DNA of 37,247 nucleotides, from the NCBI GenBank assembly GCA_027019335.1, contig JALUWV010000088.1:1-37247 (forward strand), in the 5' to 3' direction. Of the stretch, positions 9,279 to 20,158 are shown one piece after another. This DNA is from Sulfurimonas sp. (GTDB taxonomy: Bacteria > Campylobacterota > Campylobacteria > Campylobacterales > Sulfurimonadaceae). The notes beneath the pieces were generated by a model. That model saw nothing but the letters and a program-made list of their open reading frames with translations. It was not told where the DNA came from and made no database searches. Position 1 is the first letter of the stretch. Each line of letters starts with the position of its first letter. The translations under genes were made by a program, and so were the position numbers.

Positions 9279-10508
9279 ATGTTGAAAAAAATAGTATGGC
9301 TGAGTCTTCCTTTGAGTCTTTTTGCTCATGAACTTTCCTTCTCTATAGCACTTCTTGAAAAAGAGGCGAAAGAGGGTTCAAAAGAGGCAATGTACCAACT
9401 GGGATATATGTATGAAAATGGGATAGGGGTCAAGGTTGATTATAAAAGGTCGATGCAGTGGTATAAAAAAATGTCAAAGGGTTATCAATATAGTGTGAAA
9501 TGTTTAGAGAAAAAGAGAAGTATACTTCCTCTTGTTGATGAACTTGATGCACAACTTGATCCAAGTACAGATGACAAAGGAACAGCATTTACAATTTCAA
9601 AGATAAATACACAAACACCAGAAACAAAAGAACTTCTAAAAGAACTCTATCAAAACCATTTTTTTGGTTTAACACCTTATCATAAAAATTATATGCTTCC
9701 CTTTGGTATTGCAAGTAGTAACTACCGAAGATTTTCTGAGTTGATACCTCCAAATGCATCTTTGACACCTGAACAACAGATGTATAGTGAGTATTCAAAC
9801 AAAGAAGTAGAATTTCAAATCAGCTTTAAAAAACGCATAACATATAATCTTTTAGGATGGAATGAATCTTTTGTCGCAGCTTATACACAAAGAGTATGGT
9901 GGCAAATATATAATAAGTCCGCACCATTTCGTGAGATGGATTTTGAACCAGAACTCTTTTTATCTGTCCCATCTTCAAGTTATATGGATAAAAATTTTGG
10001 TCTCAAAAGTATCCGTTATGGCTATCTTCACCAGTCCAATGGAAGAGATGGCTATGCTTCGCGTTCGTGGAATCGTATGCAAGTAAGTGGTTTATGGCAG
10101 TGGGAGAACCTTTTTTTAACATCGCGTCTTTGGTATAAGTTTCCAGAAAAACGTAAGAGTGATAGTTACTATAATGGAAGAGGTTTTAATCCTAATGGGA
10201 CAGTTATCGACCCTAATGAAAATGGAGATGATAATCCAAATATTATAGAATACTATGGATATGGTGATATTCATTTACAATACCTTTATGGAAAAAGTCA
10301 AATATCAACAATGTTTCGTTATAACTTCGGAATGGGTAATGGAGAAAAGGGTGCCGTAGAGCTGGGTTGGATGTATCCATTTTTTGGTTCACACAATATG
10401 TTTTGGTACACAAAAATCTTTAGTGGTTATGGAGAAAGCCTCATAGATTATGATAGGTCAATTACCAAAGCTTCTTTTGGATTTTCTTTCTCTCGAGGAT
10501 TGTTTTAA
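9279..10508 (+). CDS. pldA: Outer-membrane phospholipase A with N-terminal Sel1-like repeat
   Basis: This 409-residue protein has a signal peptide (MLKKIVWLSLPLSLFA). Residues about 28-66 form one Sel1/TPR-like repeat (AMYQLGYMYENGIGVKVDYK). From about residue 130 it is an OMPLA beta-barrel: the catalytic block reads H251-Q-S253-N-G-R and then SRSWN265. The H/S/N spacing (+2, +12) equals that of the E. coli OMPLA triad His142, Ser144, Asn156. It ends with F, as outer-membrane barrels do. OMPLA hydrolyses phospholipids that reach the outer leaflet, needs calcium and works as a dimer. The Sel1-like repeat is not part of the E. coli enzyme. The gene is apparently a single transcription unit. Confidence 0.88.
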   Translation: MLKKIVWLSLPLSLFAHELSFSIALLEKEAKEGSKEAMYQLGYMYENGIGVKVDYKRSMQWYKKMSKGYQYSVKCLEKKRSILPLVDELDAQLDPSTDDKGTAFTISKINTQTPETKELLKELYQNHFFGLTPYHKNYMLPFGIASSNYRRFSELIPPNASLTPEQQMYSEYSNKEVEFQISFKKRITYNLLGWNESFVAAYTQRVWWQIYNKSAPFREMDFEPELFLSVPSSSYMDKNFGLKSIRYGYLHQSNGRDGYASRSWNRMQVSGLWQWENLFLTSRLWYKFPEKRKSDSYYNGRGFNPNGTVIDPNENGDDNPNIIEYYGYGDIHLQYLYGKSQISTMFRYNFGMGNGEKGAVELGWMYPFFGSHNMFWYTKIFSGYGESLIDYDRSITKASFGFSFSRGLF

Positions 10509-10542
10509 AAGCTACATACACAAACTATACACATTCTCATGA

Positions 10543-10548
10543 TATAAT
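10543..10548 (+). promoter_or_regulatory. Extended -10 promoter for dsbD
   Basis: TGaTATAAT lies 25 nt before the dsbD ATG, followed by an AGGA ribosome binding site. The -10 matches the sigma70 consensus fully, with the TGn extension. No clear -35 is visible, as is usual in Campylobacterota. Confidence 0.6.
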
Positions 10549-10573
10549 TTCTTACTTAAAAATAGGAAACAAA

Positions 10574-12328
10574 ATGAATGTTATTTTAAAAACAGTTACA
10601 TTACTTTTACTCAGTTTGACGATGCTTCATGCGGGCGATTTTTTAATGCCTCAAGATGCCTTTAAACCGTATGCAAAAGTGAATGCAAATGAGCAAATAG
10701 AAGCAGGGATTGTCTTAGGTAAAAAGATTTATGTGTATGAAGAGAAAGTGAAAGTTGCCTTAGTAAATGGCAATGGCATTACTGTCTCCCAAGTTCTTTC
10801 CCCAAAGTCTGTCTTGCATCATGATACTTTAGTTTTTTTAGAATCCCCAAAATTCATCTTAAACCTTACAAAAAAAGCGGGTGTGAGCGGAACAAAAAAA
10901 GTGACTCTTCGAGTCTCTTATCAGGGATGTTCTGATGATGGTATATGTTATGAGCCAAGTGAAAAAAGTTTTACTCTAAACATTGATAGTGATAAATTAG
11001 GAACTAAAACTGCTTTAGCATCTTTGGATATGGATGTAAAAAGTAAAAAATCACAAACAGATACAATCGCAGATACTATTAAAAATGGCAATATTTTTAT
11101 CATACTTTTAACATTTTTTGGATTTGGCTTACTCCTTGCCATGACACCTTGTGTCTTTCCTATGATTCCTATTATTTCTGGATTGATTATCTCTCAAGGC
11201 AAGGGGATTACTACAAAAAAAGCTTTTGCCCTCTCACTTACTTATGTCATTTCAATGGCAGTTGCCTATACGATAGCAGGAGTTTTAGCAGGTCTTTTTG
11301 GTGCAAATCTTCAAGCTGCCTTACAAACACCATGGGTAGTTTATTCATTTGCATTTATCTTTGTAGCCCTTGCATTTAGTATGTTTGGATTTTATGAATT
11401 AAAATTACCCGATGCTTTCGTCTCAAAAATCAGTTCTAAAAAACATAAATCAGGCTATTTAGGTGTGGCGATTATGGGGTTTTTATCAGCACTGATTGTA
11501 GGTCCATGTGTTGCAGCACCTCTTGCTGGAGCTTTAGTCTACATTGGACAAACAGGCGATGCCTTACTGGGTGGAATGGCACTTTTTAGTATGAGTCTCG
11601 GTATGGGTGTACCGCTTATTATTGTTGGTGTAAGTGCAGGTAAGTTTATGCCAAAACCAGGGGATTGGATGACTTTAGTTTCAGCGATTTTTGGTGTCGT
11701 TATGCTCGCTGTCGCAATCTGGATGCTTGAAAAAGTTGTTTCACCTTCTATTACTATGGTTATGTATAGTGTTCTAGGTATCGGTTTTGCACTCTTTTTA
11801 GGTGTCTTTGAAAAAGGGGGACACTTTTTCAAGCATAGTGTGGCAATGATTATCTTTATATACTCTGTCTCTTTATTTATAGGCTATTTAGCAGGTGCTT
11901 CGAGTATGACAAAACCCTTAGGATTTTTAAACAAGCCTCAAGTACAAGCAACTTCTTTAGTACAAAAACAGGAAGATAAAAAGTTTCAAATTGTAACATC
12001 CATAGCCCAACTCAATGTAATTTTAGAAAAAAATAGAGGTAAAAAAATTCTTTTAGATTTTGCAGCAGATTGGTGTACTTCATGTAAAGAGTTTGATACG
12101 ATTACTTTTGCTGATGCCAAGGTAAAAGCAAAGATGAATGAGTTTGTGCTTATCCGTGCGGATGTTACAGCTAATGGAAAGCAGGAAAAAGCTTTAAGTC
12201 AGAAGTATGGTGTTTTTGGACCACCTGCCATTATCTTTTTTGATAAAAATTTACAAGTAATTCAATCAAAAACAATCATAGGCTTTACTGAACCAGTAGA
12301 GTTTTTAGCCCATCTCAATAAAATTTAG
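10574..12328 (+). CDS. dsbD: Thiol:disulfide interchange protein DsbD
   Basis: This 584-residue protein has the three-domain DsbD plan. A signal peptide (1-20) leads into an N-terminal periplasmic immunoglobulin-like domain with the redox pair C119/C125 (YQGCSDDGICYEP). Eight or so membrane helices (about 173-440) carry the paired cysteines C193 (TPCVFPMIP) and C312 (GPCVAAPLAG). A C-terminal thioredoxin domain has C501-T-S-C504. It moves electrons from cytoplasmic thioredoxin to periplasmic thiol proteins, including those that reduce apocytochromes c before haem attachment. It has its own promoter and is followed 9 nt later by a thioredoxin-fold gene, a probable partner. All six redox cysteines are present. 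Confidence 0.95.
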   Translation: MNVILKTVTLLLLSLTMLHAGDFLMPQDAFKPYAKVNANEQIEAGIVLGKKIYVYEEKVKVALVNGNGITVSQVLSPKSVLHHDTLVFLESPKFILNLTKKAGVSGTKKVTLRVSYQGCSDDGICYEPSEKSFTLNIDSDKLGTKTALASLDMDVKSKKSQTDTIADTIKNGNIFIILLTFFGFGLLLAMTPCVFPMIPIISGLIISQGKGITTKKAFALSLTYVISMAVAYTIAGVLAGLFGANLQAALQTPWVVYSFAFIFVALAFSMFGFYELKLPDAFVSKISSKKHKSGYLGVAIMGFLSALIVGPCVAAPLAGALVYIGQTGDALLGGMALFSMSLGMGVPLIIVGVSAGKFMPKPGDWMTLVSAIFGVVMLAVAIWMLEKVVSPSITMVMYSVLGIGFALFLGVFEKGGHFFKHSVAMIIFIYSVSLFIGYLAGASSMTKPLGFLNKPQVQATSLVQKQEDKKFQIVTSIAQLNVILEKNRGKKILLDFAADWCTSCKEFDTITFADAKVKAKMNEFVLIRADVTANGKQEKALSQKYGVFGPPAIIFFDKNLQVIQSKTIIGFTEPVEFLAHLNKI

Positions 12329-12337
12329 GAGCTTCGT

Positions 12338-12730
12338 ATGAAAAAAATAGTTATAATTTTCTTCTTTTTAGTAAATGCACTCATGGCAGATGTACACTGG
12401 GTGAAAGAGTTAGATGATGCATATGATATAGCAGCAAAAGAGCATAAAATCGTCTTTGTCATTCTCTCTCAAAAGGGATGTCCTGCATGTAAATATATGA
12501 AAAATGTTGTCCTTAAAAATGATAATGTGGTGAAGGAGATGCGTAAAAATTTTGTGGCAGTGCATTTAGATATTCATGAAGACTTCGTTCCACTTGCCTT
12601 AGAACACTTTGTGACACCAACACTTTTCTTTTTAAATAGTGATGAGAAAATTTTATATAAAGTCAATGGGTATAAAAATGCAAAAGAGTTCTTAGCAGAT
12701 ATAAAGCGTGTTGCAAAAACTAATCTCTAA
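12338..12730 (+). CDS. Periplasmic thioredoxin-fold protein (CPAC)
   Basis: This 130-residue protein has a signal peptide (about 1-17) and one thioredoxin domain with C48-P-A-C51 and the cis-proline loop VTPTLFF. It resembles SoxW/thioredoxin_7-type periplasmic thiol reductases. It starts 9 nt after dsbD behind an AGGAG site, so it is almost certainly cotranscribed and is a likely electron acceptor of DsbD. The natural substrate is not visible; apocytochromes or sulfur-oxidation proteins are reasonable guesses given the cytochromes in this window. Its 3' end overlaps the convergent lpxB gene by 11 nt. Confidence 0.82.
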   Translation: MKKIVIIFFFLVNALMADVHWVKELDDAYDIAAKEHKIVFVILSQKGCPACKYMKNVVLKNDNVVKEMRKNFVAVHLDIHEDFVPLALEHFVTPTLFFLNSDEKILYKVNGYKNAKEFLADIKRVAKTNL

Positions 12731-13763
12731 TTATTTTTGCAACATTTTTTGAACTTCCATTTTGAAGATACTCTCTTAGCATAAGGGAGTCTTCTAAAAA
12801 GCTTTCTCTTTTGTAAGTATAAAAAGAGTGGAGAAGATTCTCAACTGTGACATCTGTTTGTATAAATTCGGGGTGAATCGTTCTCCCATACTCTTTTTCA
12901 AACATAATGTTTGCAAGTCCAACATGCTCTAGTTTGACAAGTAAATTCCCTACAAAATAATCAAATTTTTTCGCAATATAGCTTAGTGTAAAAGGAATGC
13001 CTATAATAGAAGCTTCTAAGGTAGCAGTCCCACTGCATATAAAGGCGAAATCAGCTTGAAGTAGTGCTTCATGTGCATTATGTTTGATAGTAAAATCTGA
13101 TAAATCTCCGTAAAGATTTGCTACTTCCTCTTGTGTAAAAAAGTCTGGAACGATAACTGTAGCATTTACATTGAGTTTTTGTAAGACTTCTTTGTAAATC
13201 GGCATAAGATTGATGATTTCATTTTTACGACTCCCTGGCATAAAAACAACTTCTTTGACATCTACATTGATATCTGTTTTAAACTCGGTAATTTGGTCGA
13301 GTAAAGGATGCCCAACATAGGAAATATTTGCATTTTTTGGGTAATAACTCGGCTCAAAAGGTAAGATAGAACAAAGTGTATCAATAGTTTCTGCAAGTAC
13401 GGGAATACGTTTTTTTTTCCATGCCCAAGCTTGTGGTAAGATATAGTAAATAATCTCTTTATTTGGGTATTTTGCTTTGATTTTTTTTGCTAGGGGAAGA
13501 TTAAAACCTGAGGAGTCTATGAGTAAGACTTTATCTGCCTCTTGTGCCAAATCTACCATTTGTGCATTGAGTTTGAAAAAGAAAGGGAGTTTTTTTAAAG
13601 CATCGACTATCCCCATGATGGCGAGACTTCTCAGGTCAATGATTGGCTTTCCAAGTGCTTTATTAAAGATGCCTAGTAACTCTATATCTTTACCGAAATG
13701 CTTTTGTAAAGATTCGAGATGAACATTGGCAGAATGCTCGAGTGCTGATACTAAAATTTTCAT
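12720..13763 (-). CDS. lpxB: Lipid-A-disaccharide synthase LpxB
   Basis: The 347-residue glycosyltransferase joins UDP-2,3-diacylglucosamine and lipid X to form the lipid A disaccharide at the inner membrane. The N-terminus MKILVSALEHSANVHLESL fits LpxB, FMPGSRKNEI is the sugar-nucleotide-binding loop, and ICSGTATLEASIIGIPFTL is the conserved C-terminal donor-site segment. I chose the ATG at 13763 over the in-frame one at 13790 because it has an AGGA site just upstream and because the longer start would fall inside the divergent promoter. It is divergent from the PyrC-like gene and its last 11 nt overlap the convergent thioredoxin gene. Confidence 0.93.
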   Translation of the reverse strand: MKILVSALEHSANVHLESLQKHFGKDIELLGIFNKALGKPIIDLRSLAIMGIVDALKKLPFFFKLNAQMVDLAQEADKVLLIDSSGFNLPLAKKIKAKYPNKEIIYYILPQAWAWKKKRIPVLAETIDTLCSILPFEPSYYPKNANISYVGHPLLDQITEFKTDINVDVKEVVFMPGSRKNEIINLMPIYKEVLQKLNVNATVIVPDFFTQEEVANLYGDLSDFTIKHNAHEALLQADFAFICSGTATLEASIIGIPFTLSYIAKKFDYFVGNLLVKLEHVGLANIMFEKEYGRTIHPEFIQTDVTVENLLHSFYTYKRESFLEDSLMLREYLQNGSSKNVAKIIRD

Positions 13764-13777
13764 CTTTATTCCTATGC

Positions 13778-13795
13778 TATAATTGCACAATTATA
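13778..13795. promoter_or_regulatory. Symmetric divergent promoter, lpxB / pyrC-like
   Basis: Two perfect TATAAT boxes lie on opposite strands within 18 nt: plus strand 13778-13783 (TGcTATAAT) toward the pyrC-like gene and minus strand 13795-13790 toward lpxB. Together they form an inverted repeat with 8-nt arms (TATAATTG / CAATTATA) around CA. The expected start sites lie inside each other's -10 region, so the two promoters must compete for polymerase. Confidence 0.6.
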
Positions 13796-13812
13796 TCGAA
13801 GGTGGTCTTAAA

Positions 13813-16783
<2,971 letters not shown>

Positions 16784-16875
16784 TATATGTTTCCTTGAAG
16801 TTATAAGTGTAAAAATATACCACAAGTTAGTTTGATAAGGGTAAACAGTATGAGAAGTTTTAAAAGAAAAGAGGT

Positions 16876-16898
16876 TTATCCCTCAAAGAGAGGGATAA
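16876..16898 (-). terminator. Probable terminator after the multihaem cytochrome gene
   Basis: Inverted repeat TTATCCCTC / GAGGGATAA with a 5-nt loop, 14 nt past the cytochrome stop. In the minus-strand direction it is followed by a pyrimidine-rich tract (CCTCTTTTCTTTT). The 9-bp stem with four central G-C pairs fits a Rho-independent terminator with an interrupted T tail. Confidence 0.6.
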
Positions 16899-16911
16899 GA
16901 AAGTGGAAAGA

Positions 16912-19290
16912 TTATTTCCAGCTAGTTTCTACAATGTTTGCAGATTTTTTGTATGGGAATTTAGCAACTAACTCTTTGATAGATAGTTTTTGATCACCAC
17001 TTCTCATAAAGTGAGCTAAAGTTACAGAAGCCCAGTAGTCATTCGCATATTCAGTGTCTTTAAGTTGTAAAGGAACACCTTTTTTGTTTACAGTGTGACA
17101 TGCAGCACAAGTTACAGGACCAGCATATTCACCATCTGGAGAGTACTGAAGTGCTTGTTCGTGAGTTGTAACATCAACACTTCTTTCAGCACCATCGTAT
17201 CTTGAACTATAAAGACCGTGCATAGACTCGTGACAAGATTGACAAGCTATGTTTCCATGAGCTTTTGAGTATCTGTAAAGAGAATATTTGTTTGGTAAAT
17301 CGATTGGGAAGTATTTACCACCAGTATCTTGTTCAACAAATGGAGCTACGTGACAGTCAGCACAGTGAGGCTCAGCAGCAGATAACCACCAGTCATTACC
17401 ACCAGATGCAGCAGCATAAGGAACTTCTCCACCTGTAGGGTGATTCCACATTCTCAAGTCAGCAGGTAAGTTTTTACCAACAGCTTTAAGGATTGTAGCT
17501 GATTTGTGGTCAGTATAGTAAGACATTACTTCATTGTTCCCTGTTGATTTAGGGTCAGCAATAGCAGCAAATTTCTTAGCATCACCACCAGCGATTACTT
17601 TAATCATCTCTTTAAGAGATTTGTTTCTTAAAGTTTTTCCTTCTTGTTTAGAATCATGTGTAAGGTTATCATAGTTTTGGAATGCTTGCGCAACTTTTGT
17701 ATGACAGTTTGTACAGTATAATCCTCTCATAGCACTATCTTTACCGTTTTCATCTTTTAATGAAACATTTTTATATTGCCATTTACCGTAGTTATTTAAG
17801 AAGAACGGAGGTTTTGCATTTGGGTTAGAGTGAGCATCACGTCTTACATAACAACCACCACCAGATTTACGGATATCACCTTTAGAGAAACGGCCTTCAC
17901 CATATCTATCTGTTACACGGAATGGATTTGAATCATCATTCATGTTAGGATTTTGGAAGTGCGTAGGGTGACATGATTGACAAGCTTGTGAACGACCAGC
18001 ACCATCAGGCATTGGAACCATTGCAAGGTGGAAACCATGAATTGCTTCAGAAAGTGGTTTTGCATGAACACCTTTGTATCCAGCAGTACCGATACGTGGA
18101 GTTACAAGGTTACCAGAAACATTATCACCATGACAGTCAGAACAGTTTACAAGACCAACAGAACCAAGTCTATTACCAATTGCAGTTGGATTGTAATGTG
18201 TTAAGAATTTTGTACCATGATGTGCATCGTGAAGTGAAAGAATATTAATCGAAGCTTCAGAAAGTCTCGCCATGTATTCACTTTCATCTGGGTAACTTTT
18301 CCAGTATTTATACTCTTTATCACTAAATTTTAAACCTTCATCTCTAGCCATTTGTGCAGCTTTTCCGTTTCTTGAGTGACAAGCATAACAGTTAGGAATA
18401 TCTACTGGGTTTGTACCAAAGTAAGAAATTGTTTTTCCGTCTTTTGTGTGCATACTTGAACCAGCACGAGTGTGTAGTTCTACAGTTGAGTATTGGAAAG
18501 GTTGAAAATCAGTTTCTGAAACAGAACGGATTGTCCCTTTTCTCGTAGTATCGTTAAATGCAGTTAAAGGAAGACCTAATGCATCCCAAATATGAGAAGC
18601 AGTCAGAACTAGTTTTACATTTTTTACAGCAGGAACAAGTGTGTCAGCAAATACAATGTTACCACCATGCTTACCAGCATATGCTAAGTAACCACCAGAC
18701 ATTGACATACCAGAAGGTCCACAGTCAATTTTTGCAGGAATTTGTCTTCCAAGTCTTAAACGGTCTTTATCAGTAGCACCCTTAGGCATAGTGCCTTCAA
18801 GGTCTTTATAGATAAAGAGATGTGTCCAAACATAGTTGGCAACAGTATCATTCGAAGAATCTAAGTGACCATCCCCATCAGCATCTTTAGGAACTGCGAA
18901 ATATCTCATTTTATTCCCTTCACTATATGAGTTATCTCTAACATAATAGTAAAGTTTTACACCATCATCTGGTGAAAGTAGTTTTGGTAAACGACCATCT
19001 CTACCACTTCTCATAGCTTGTGATTGGATAGAGTTATATGGAGGAATTACACAACAGTAATCCATATCAAATCCAACACAGTGCATACCAAGTTCATAGT
19101 TTACAAAGATATTGTAATCATTTTTCGGCTCAAATCCAGTAATTTGTTTACCGTCATCCCCAATCTTAACAAACTTTTTGAGCTTGTCAAGTTTAAATGG
19201 CGGATTCTTATCATAAGCAAACGCCGTAGTAGCAGTCATCGTCATAAAAGCAACAGATGCAGCAACAGAAACTAAAATTTTATTTTTCAT
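16912..19290 (-). CDS. Periplasmic multihaem c-type cytochrome, seven CXXCH
   Basis: This 792-residue protein has a clear signal peptide (MKNKILVSVAASVAFMTMTA, cleavage after AFA) and no other membrane helix. Seven haem-binding motifs are visible: CYACH (301), CSDCH (383), CQSCH (437), CTNCH (526), CADCH (643), CQSCH (683) and CAACH (728). The first 300 residues have no haem motif but contain YELGMHCVGFDMDYCC and IDCGPSG, which could form a separate cofactor or disulfide site. A lone C480 with a histidine 7 residues later interrupts the run. I cannot assign a known family such as hydroxylamine oxidoreductase or nitrite reductase. A periplasmic electron carrier or oxidoreductase is the safe call. 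The start at 19290 is supported by AAGGGG upstream and the signal peptide. Confidence 0.85.
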   Translation of the reverse strand: MKNKILVSVAASVAFMTMTATTAFAYDKNPPFKLDKLKKFVKIGDDGKQITGFEPKNDYNIFVNYELGMHCVGFDMDYCCVIPPYNSIQSQAMRSGRDGRLPKLLSPDDGVKLYYYVRDNSYSEGNKMRYFAVPKDADGDGHLDSSNDTVANYVWTHLFIYKDLEGTMPKGATDKDRLRLGRQIPAKIDCGPSGMSMSGGYLAYAGKHGGNIVFADTLVPAVKNVKLVLTASHIWDALGLPLTAFNDTTRKGTIRSVSETDFQPFQYSTVELHTRAGSSMHTKDGKTISYFGTNPVDIPNCYACHSRNGKAAQMARDEGLKFSDKEYKYWKSYPDESEYMARLSEASINILSLHDAHHGTKFLTHYNPTAIGNRLGSVGLVNCSDCHGDNVSGNLVTPRIGTAGYKGVHAKPLSEAIHGFHLAMVPMPDGAGRSQACQSCHPTHFQNPNMNDDSNPFRVTDRYGEGRFSKGDIRKSGGGCYVRRDAHSNPNAKPPFFLNNYGKWQYKNVSLKDENGKDSAMRGLYCTNCHTKVAQAFQNYDNLTHDSKQEGKTLRNKSLKEMIKVIAGGDAKKFAAIADPKSTGNNEVMSYYTDHKSATILKAVGKNLPADLRMWNHPTGGEVPYAAASGGNDWWLSAAEPHCADCHVAPFVEQDTGGKYFPIDLPNKYSLYRYSKAHGNIACQSCHESMHGLYSSRYDGAERSVDVTTHEQALQYSPDGEYAGPVTCAACHTVNKKGVPLQLKDTEYANDYWASVTLAHFMRSGDQKLSIKELVAKFPYKKSANIVETSWK

Positions 19291-19343
19291 AGTTTCATTC
19301 CCCTTTAGTAATAAATTTAACACCGGAGTATTGCATTTTATTA

Positions 19344-19360
19344 TTTAAAGTAACTTTAAA
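19344..19360. repeat. 17-nt palindrome, operator candidate
   Basis: TTTAAAGT-A-ACTTTAAA, perfect 8-nt arms around one base, 54-70 nt upstream of the multihaem cytochrome start in the divergent region with efp. It could be a transcription factor site or a short 5' leader hairpin. The words TATTATTTAAAG at its left edge recur just before efp (about 19502-19513). Confidence 0.5.
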
Positions 19361-19487
19361 GATAGTACTTTTTCTAATAATATTTACTATTTGTTTACTT
19401 ATGATTTTTATGTATTATGAGGAGAAATAAATATTATAATTTCAACTAAACTTACTGCTGTTTTCATAAGTTTAAGCCCCTTTTTAG

Positions 19488-19493
19488 TACAAT
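19488..19493 (+). promoter_or_regulatory. Candidate -10 box for efp
   Basis: TACAAT 28 nt before the efp ATG, with AAAGGGTG as the ribosome binding site. It lacks the Gn extension seen elsewhere, so the call is tentative. Confidence 0.4.
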
Positions 19494-19521
19494 ATCATCT
19501 ATATTATTTAAAGGGTGTTTA

Positions 19522-20088
19522 ATGGCAACAGTAGGAATGAGTGATATCAAAAAAAATGTAAGAATGGTAGTAGGTGAAGTACCTTATAAAGTAGTGGAGT
19601 TTCAACATGTAAAACCAGGGAAAGGGGCCGCATTTGTACGTCTAAAAATGAAAAGTTTTTTAAATGGAAAAGTAGTTGAAAGAACAATTCATGCTGGGGA
19701 TAAGTTTGAAGTTCCAACTATTGATTATAAAACAATGCAGTATCTGTATGATGATGGTGATATGTACCAGTTTATGGACAATGAAACATATGAACAACTT
19801 GGTCTTACATATGAACAGTGTGATGATGCTTCAAAATGGTTCAAAGATGGTATCAATGTAGATATTGTTTTTTATAAAGGGAAAGCTATCTCCGTACAAG
19901 CTCCTGAAACGATGGAATTTGTGATTACAGACACACCACCAAACTTTAAAGGTGATACTTCAAGTGGTAGTAAAAAACCAGCAACACTAGAGAGTGGAGC
20001 AGTAGTGCAGGTACCTTACCATGTTTTAGAAGGTGATACTATTCGAGTAAACACTGTTGAAGCAGAATACCTCGAAAAAGTAAAATAG
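19522..20088 (+). CDS. efp: Translation elongation factor P
   Basis: This 188-residue, three-domain EF-P rescues ribosomes stalled at polyproline. The N-terminal KOW-like domain has the tip loop KPGKGAAF with K34, the residue that is post-translationally lysylated in E. coli; no modification enzyme gene (epmA/epmB) lies in the window. The middle OB domain and the C-terminal OB domain (PNFKGDTSSGSKKPATLESG) complete the standard length. It is transcribed alone, diverging from the cytochrome gene, and is followed by a strong terminator. Confidence 0.97.
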   Translation: MATVGMSDIKKNVRMVVGEVPYKVVEFQHVKPGKGAAFVRLKMKSFLNGKVVERTIHAGDKFEVPTIDYKTMQYLYDDGDMYQFMDNETYEQLGLTYEQCDDASKWFKDGINVDIVFYKGKAISVQAPETMEFVITDTPPNFKGDTSSGSKKPATLESGAVVQVPYHVLEGDTIRVNTVEAEYLEKVK

Positions 20089-20100
20089 ATTAAGAAAAAA

Positions 20101-20139
20101 AAACCTACTATAAGAGAATAGTTTTCTTATAGTAGGTTT
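20101..20139. terminator. Bidirectional Rho-independent terminator, efp / DUF1566
   Basis: A 15-bp perfect stem AAACCTACTATAAGA / TCTTATAGTAGGTTT with a 9-nt loop lies between the convergent genes. An A-run precedes it (a T-run for the minus strand) and a T-run follows it, so it can stop transcripts from both sides. Confidence 0.85.
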
Positions 20140-20158
20140 TTAAAAAAGTTGTATTCTA

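Noticed and set aside
13764..13790. Upstream ATG extending lpxB by 9 codons
   Set aside because: It would overlap the divergent promoter. The ATG at 13763 has a ribosome binding site and gives the usual LpxB N-terminus.
16784..16825. Longer start for the YwqK-like gene
   Set aside because: The 14 extra residues precede a complete signal peptide, and AAGGAAAC sits directly before 16783.
17973..18248. Plus-strand open frames inside the multihaem cytochrome gene
   Set aside because: They are rich in His/Gln from reading the antisense of a Cys/His-rich gene, with no ribosome binding site or family match.
19291..19521. Possible riboswitch or small RNA in the cytochrome/efp gap
   Set aside because: Only a short palindrome and AT-rich promoter-like sequence are seen, with no complex conserved fold.
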